Assembly (NCBI GenBank): GCA_021463165.1
Contig: JAJTWY010000015.1
Span: 30,725-94,724 of the forward strand
DNA: 64,000 nucleotides
DNA from: Pyrinomonadaceae bacterium
GTDB lineage: Bacteria > Acidobacteriota > Blastocatellia > Pyrinomonadales > Pyrinomonadaceae
Direction: 5' to 3'
Part shown: in pieces, positions 62,886 to 64,000 of the stretch
Layout: every line of letters begins with the position of its first letter
Position numbering within the stretch: the first letter of the stretch is position 1
The notes under the pieces: generated by a model
Told to the model about the DNA's origin: nothing
Database searches by the model: none
What the model saw: the letters and a program-made list of their open reading frames with translations, nothing else
Made by a program: the position numbers and the translations under genes

Positions 62886-64000
62886 AACTGCGGCCATTTG
62901 AATGTCTACGGATCTCATTTCCATGCTTAACATCGTCGGCAATACTCCAGCGCCGAGCCCACAACGGGTCTCGGGCAGAGAGCCACGTGTCTACTTCAGG
63001 CTGAAACGCAGCTGCCATCATCATCAGGTAGTCGAGCTGCAATCTCAGAAGTTCCTGCGCCTCCGAAGCCTTCACGAAATAACAGAAGATCCGCAGAAGC
63101 GTTTCCTCGTGTAGATCCTCGACACCGTCTCGGATGAATGCCGCAACCACATCGAGCGACTCACGCAGACTCGGATGATCCTCAAGGCCGGCTATACCCC
63201 GGACCGCGTCAAGGAGCTTTATCCCCAACGCAAGTTGCGCAGAGGTCGCCGTCGGGTTCCTTGCAGCAAGTATTTCGAGTTCGTTAACAAGTGACGGGGT
63301 CTTAAACCGGCTATAAATATGACGTGATATAAATGGGGAGCTCAGCTTATGTCTTAGATCGTTCGAGGTAGTGACAACGATCGGTCTTGCATGCCAATCG
63401 GGAACGCCGATACATCCATTCTCGAAGCGCGGAATATAGATGAGACCACGCTCAAGCGGCATCAGCAGCGAATCCTCGATCGCCGGTCCGAACTTGTCGC
63501 TTTCATCGAGAAGGAGAATCGGCGGCGCAATATCAGAACCTACGCGAGCCGCATTTGCCGCGAGATCATAAGCTGTGCCAACTTCTCCGAGAACAAGAAA
63601 TTCACGCTTCCATTTGCCGCGGCGTGATTTTTCGAGAAAGATCTCTCGTTCGTCTTCGGCCAGCCCCTTGGCTAGAAGCAGATTCTCGTTCATCCAGTTG
63701 TTCTGTTCCTCACGATCCCAGTCATATAGGATCTCCTCCTGCTTTAGTCCGTCTCGGCCGGCGACAATACACATCGTCAGATTGCAGGCGATGGCGACGG
63801 CCTCGGGAAAAGCGGTCTTGCCGCTTCCGCGCGTACCTGAGATCAACCACGGACGGCCGGACTTCAGCGCTTCGCAGAAGTCAGAGAAGTTCCTGTTATC
63901 CGGGACGTAGCCCTGCTTGCTTATCAGTTCGAAGAGCTCCGCTTTTCGACCGGAGAGTACCAGGCGTCTCGGATCGATCTGTGGACGTGTCTGATCGTGC
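62878..64000 (-). CDS. MoxR-like AAA+ ATPase (5' end outside window)
   Basis: The frame stays open to the window edge, so the true start lies beyond 64000. Visible residues include WLISGTRGSGKTAF as Walker A, ILLLDESDKFGP as Walker B and TSNDLRHKL as sensor 1, typical of MoxR-type ATPases that remodel partner proteins. It overlaps the membrane protein gene and heads a minus-strand set ending in the coupling protein. Its role in transfer is inferred. Confidence 0.75.
   Translation of the reverse strand, partial: HDQTRPQIDPRRLVLSGRKAELFELISKQGYVPDNRNFSDFCEALKSGRPWLISGTRGSGKTAFPEAVAIACNLTMCIVAGRDGLKQEEILYDWDREEQNNWMNENLLLAKGLAEDEREIFLEKSRRGKWKREFLVLGEVGTAYDLAANAARVGSDIAPPILLLDESDKFGPAIEDSLLMPLERGLIYIPRFENGCIGVPDWHARPIVVTTSNDLRHKLSSPFISRHIYSRFKTPSLVNELEILAARNPTATSAQLALGIKLLDAVRGIAGLEDHPSLRESLDVVAAFIRDGVEDLHEETLLRIFCYFVKASEAQELLRLQLDYLMMMAAAFQPEVDTWLSARDPLWARRWSIADDVKHGNEIRRHSNGRSYV

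Overview
The window looks like a chromosome of an Acidobacteriota-type bacterium (perhaps Blastocatellia/Pyrinomonadaceae). This is inferred from gene order, the moderate-to-high GC, dispersed GTTGTC-type repeats, REP-like hairpins and the CHAT and S9-peptidase gene content; no marker gene settles the taxonomy.

1-20.1 kb is a conserved core: the start of a pabB-like gene (minus, cut by the window edge), an APC amino-acid permease, a PilZ protein, murE, a two-gene cassette of secreted proteins bracketed by inverted REP-like hairpins, tRNA-Leu(TAG), tig-clpP-clpX-lon-engB (protein folding and ATP-dependent proteolysis, with a four-helix-bundle gene inserted between clpP and clpX), rho, two small genes, glgA, purA, a GNAT acetyltransferase and tRNA-Lys(TTT) with an intrinsic terminator.

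After tRNA-Lys the content becomes accessory up to the window end. (a) 20.8-28.8 kb: a tight four-gene operon with a UvrD-like helicase/nuclease, an exported thermonuclease-like protein and a type III restriction-modification pair (Mod, Res). (b) 28.85-30.06 kb: a decayed stretch with a KAP-NTPase-like N-terminal scrap and an HNH-like small ORF. (c) 30.06-38.43 kb: seven same-strand genes, namely a sigma-70-like factor, DUF4160, DUF2442-containing protein, an ImmA/IrrE-UvrD fusion, a ubiquitin-like (Ubl)-E2 fusion, a JAMM/JAB peptidase and an E1-like enzyme. This is the strongest candidate for an undescribed system. A terminator-like hairpin sits between the helicase and the ubiquitin-like cassette. 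(d) 38.49-45.11 kb, minus strand: an ECF-type sigma factor, a membrane anti-sigma factor, an S9 peptidase, a tiny Cys-rich secreted protein and a TPR-CHAT caspase-like protein, followed by a decayed fragment of a second CHAT gene. (e) 45.37-64 kb: a sigma-54-type activator followed by a mobile-element backbone with two SSBs, RNase H, an accessory protein plus HUH relaxase, a DUF4326-like protein, an AbiE toxin-antitoxin pair with a clear operator palindrome, a Cys-rich protein of unknown role, a VirD4/TraG coupling protein and a MoxR-like ATPase running off the window.

Taken together, a tRNA-Lys-adjacent island appears to carry several defence-like or stress-like modules next to conjugation/mobilisation genes. 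No integrase and no second att copy are visible in the window, so the outer border of the island is not defined here.
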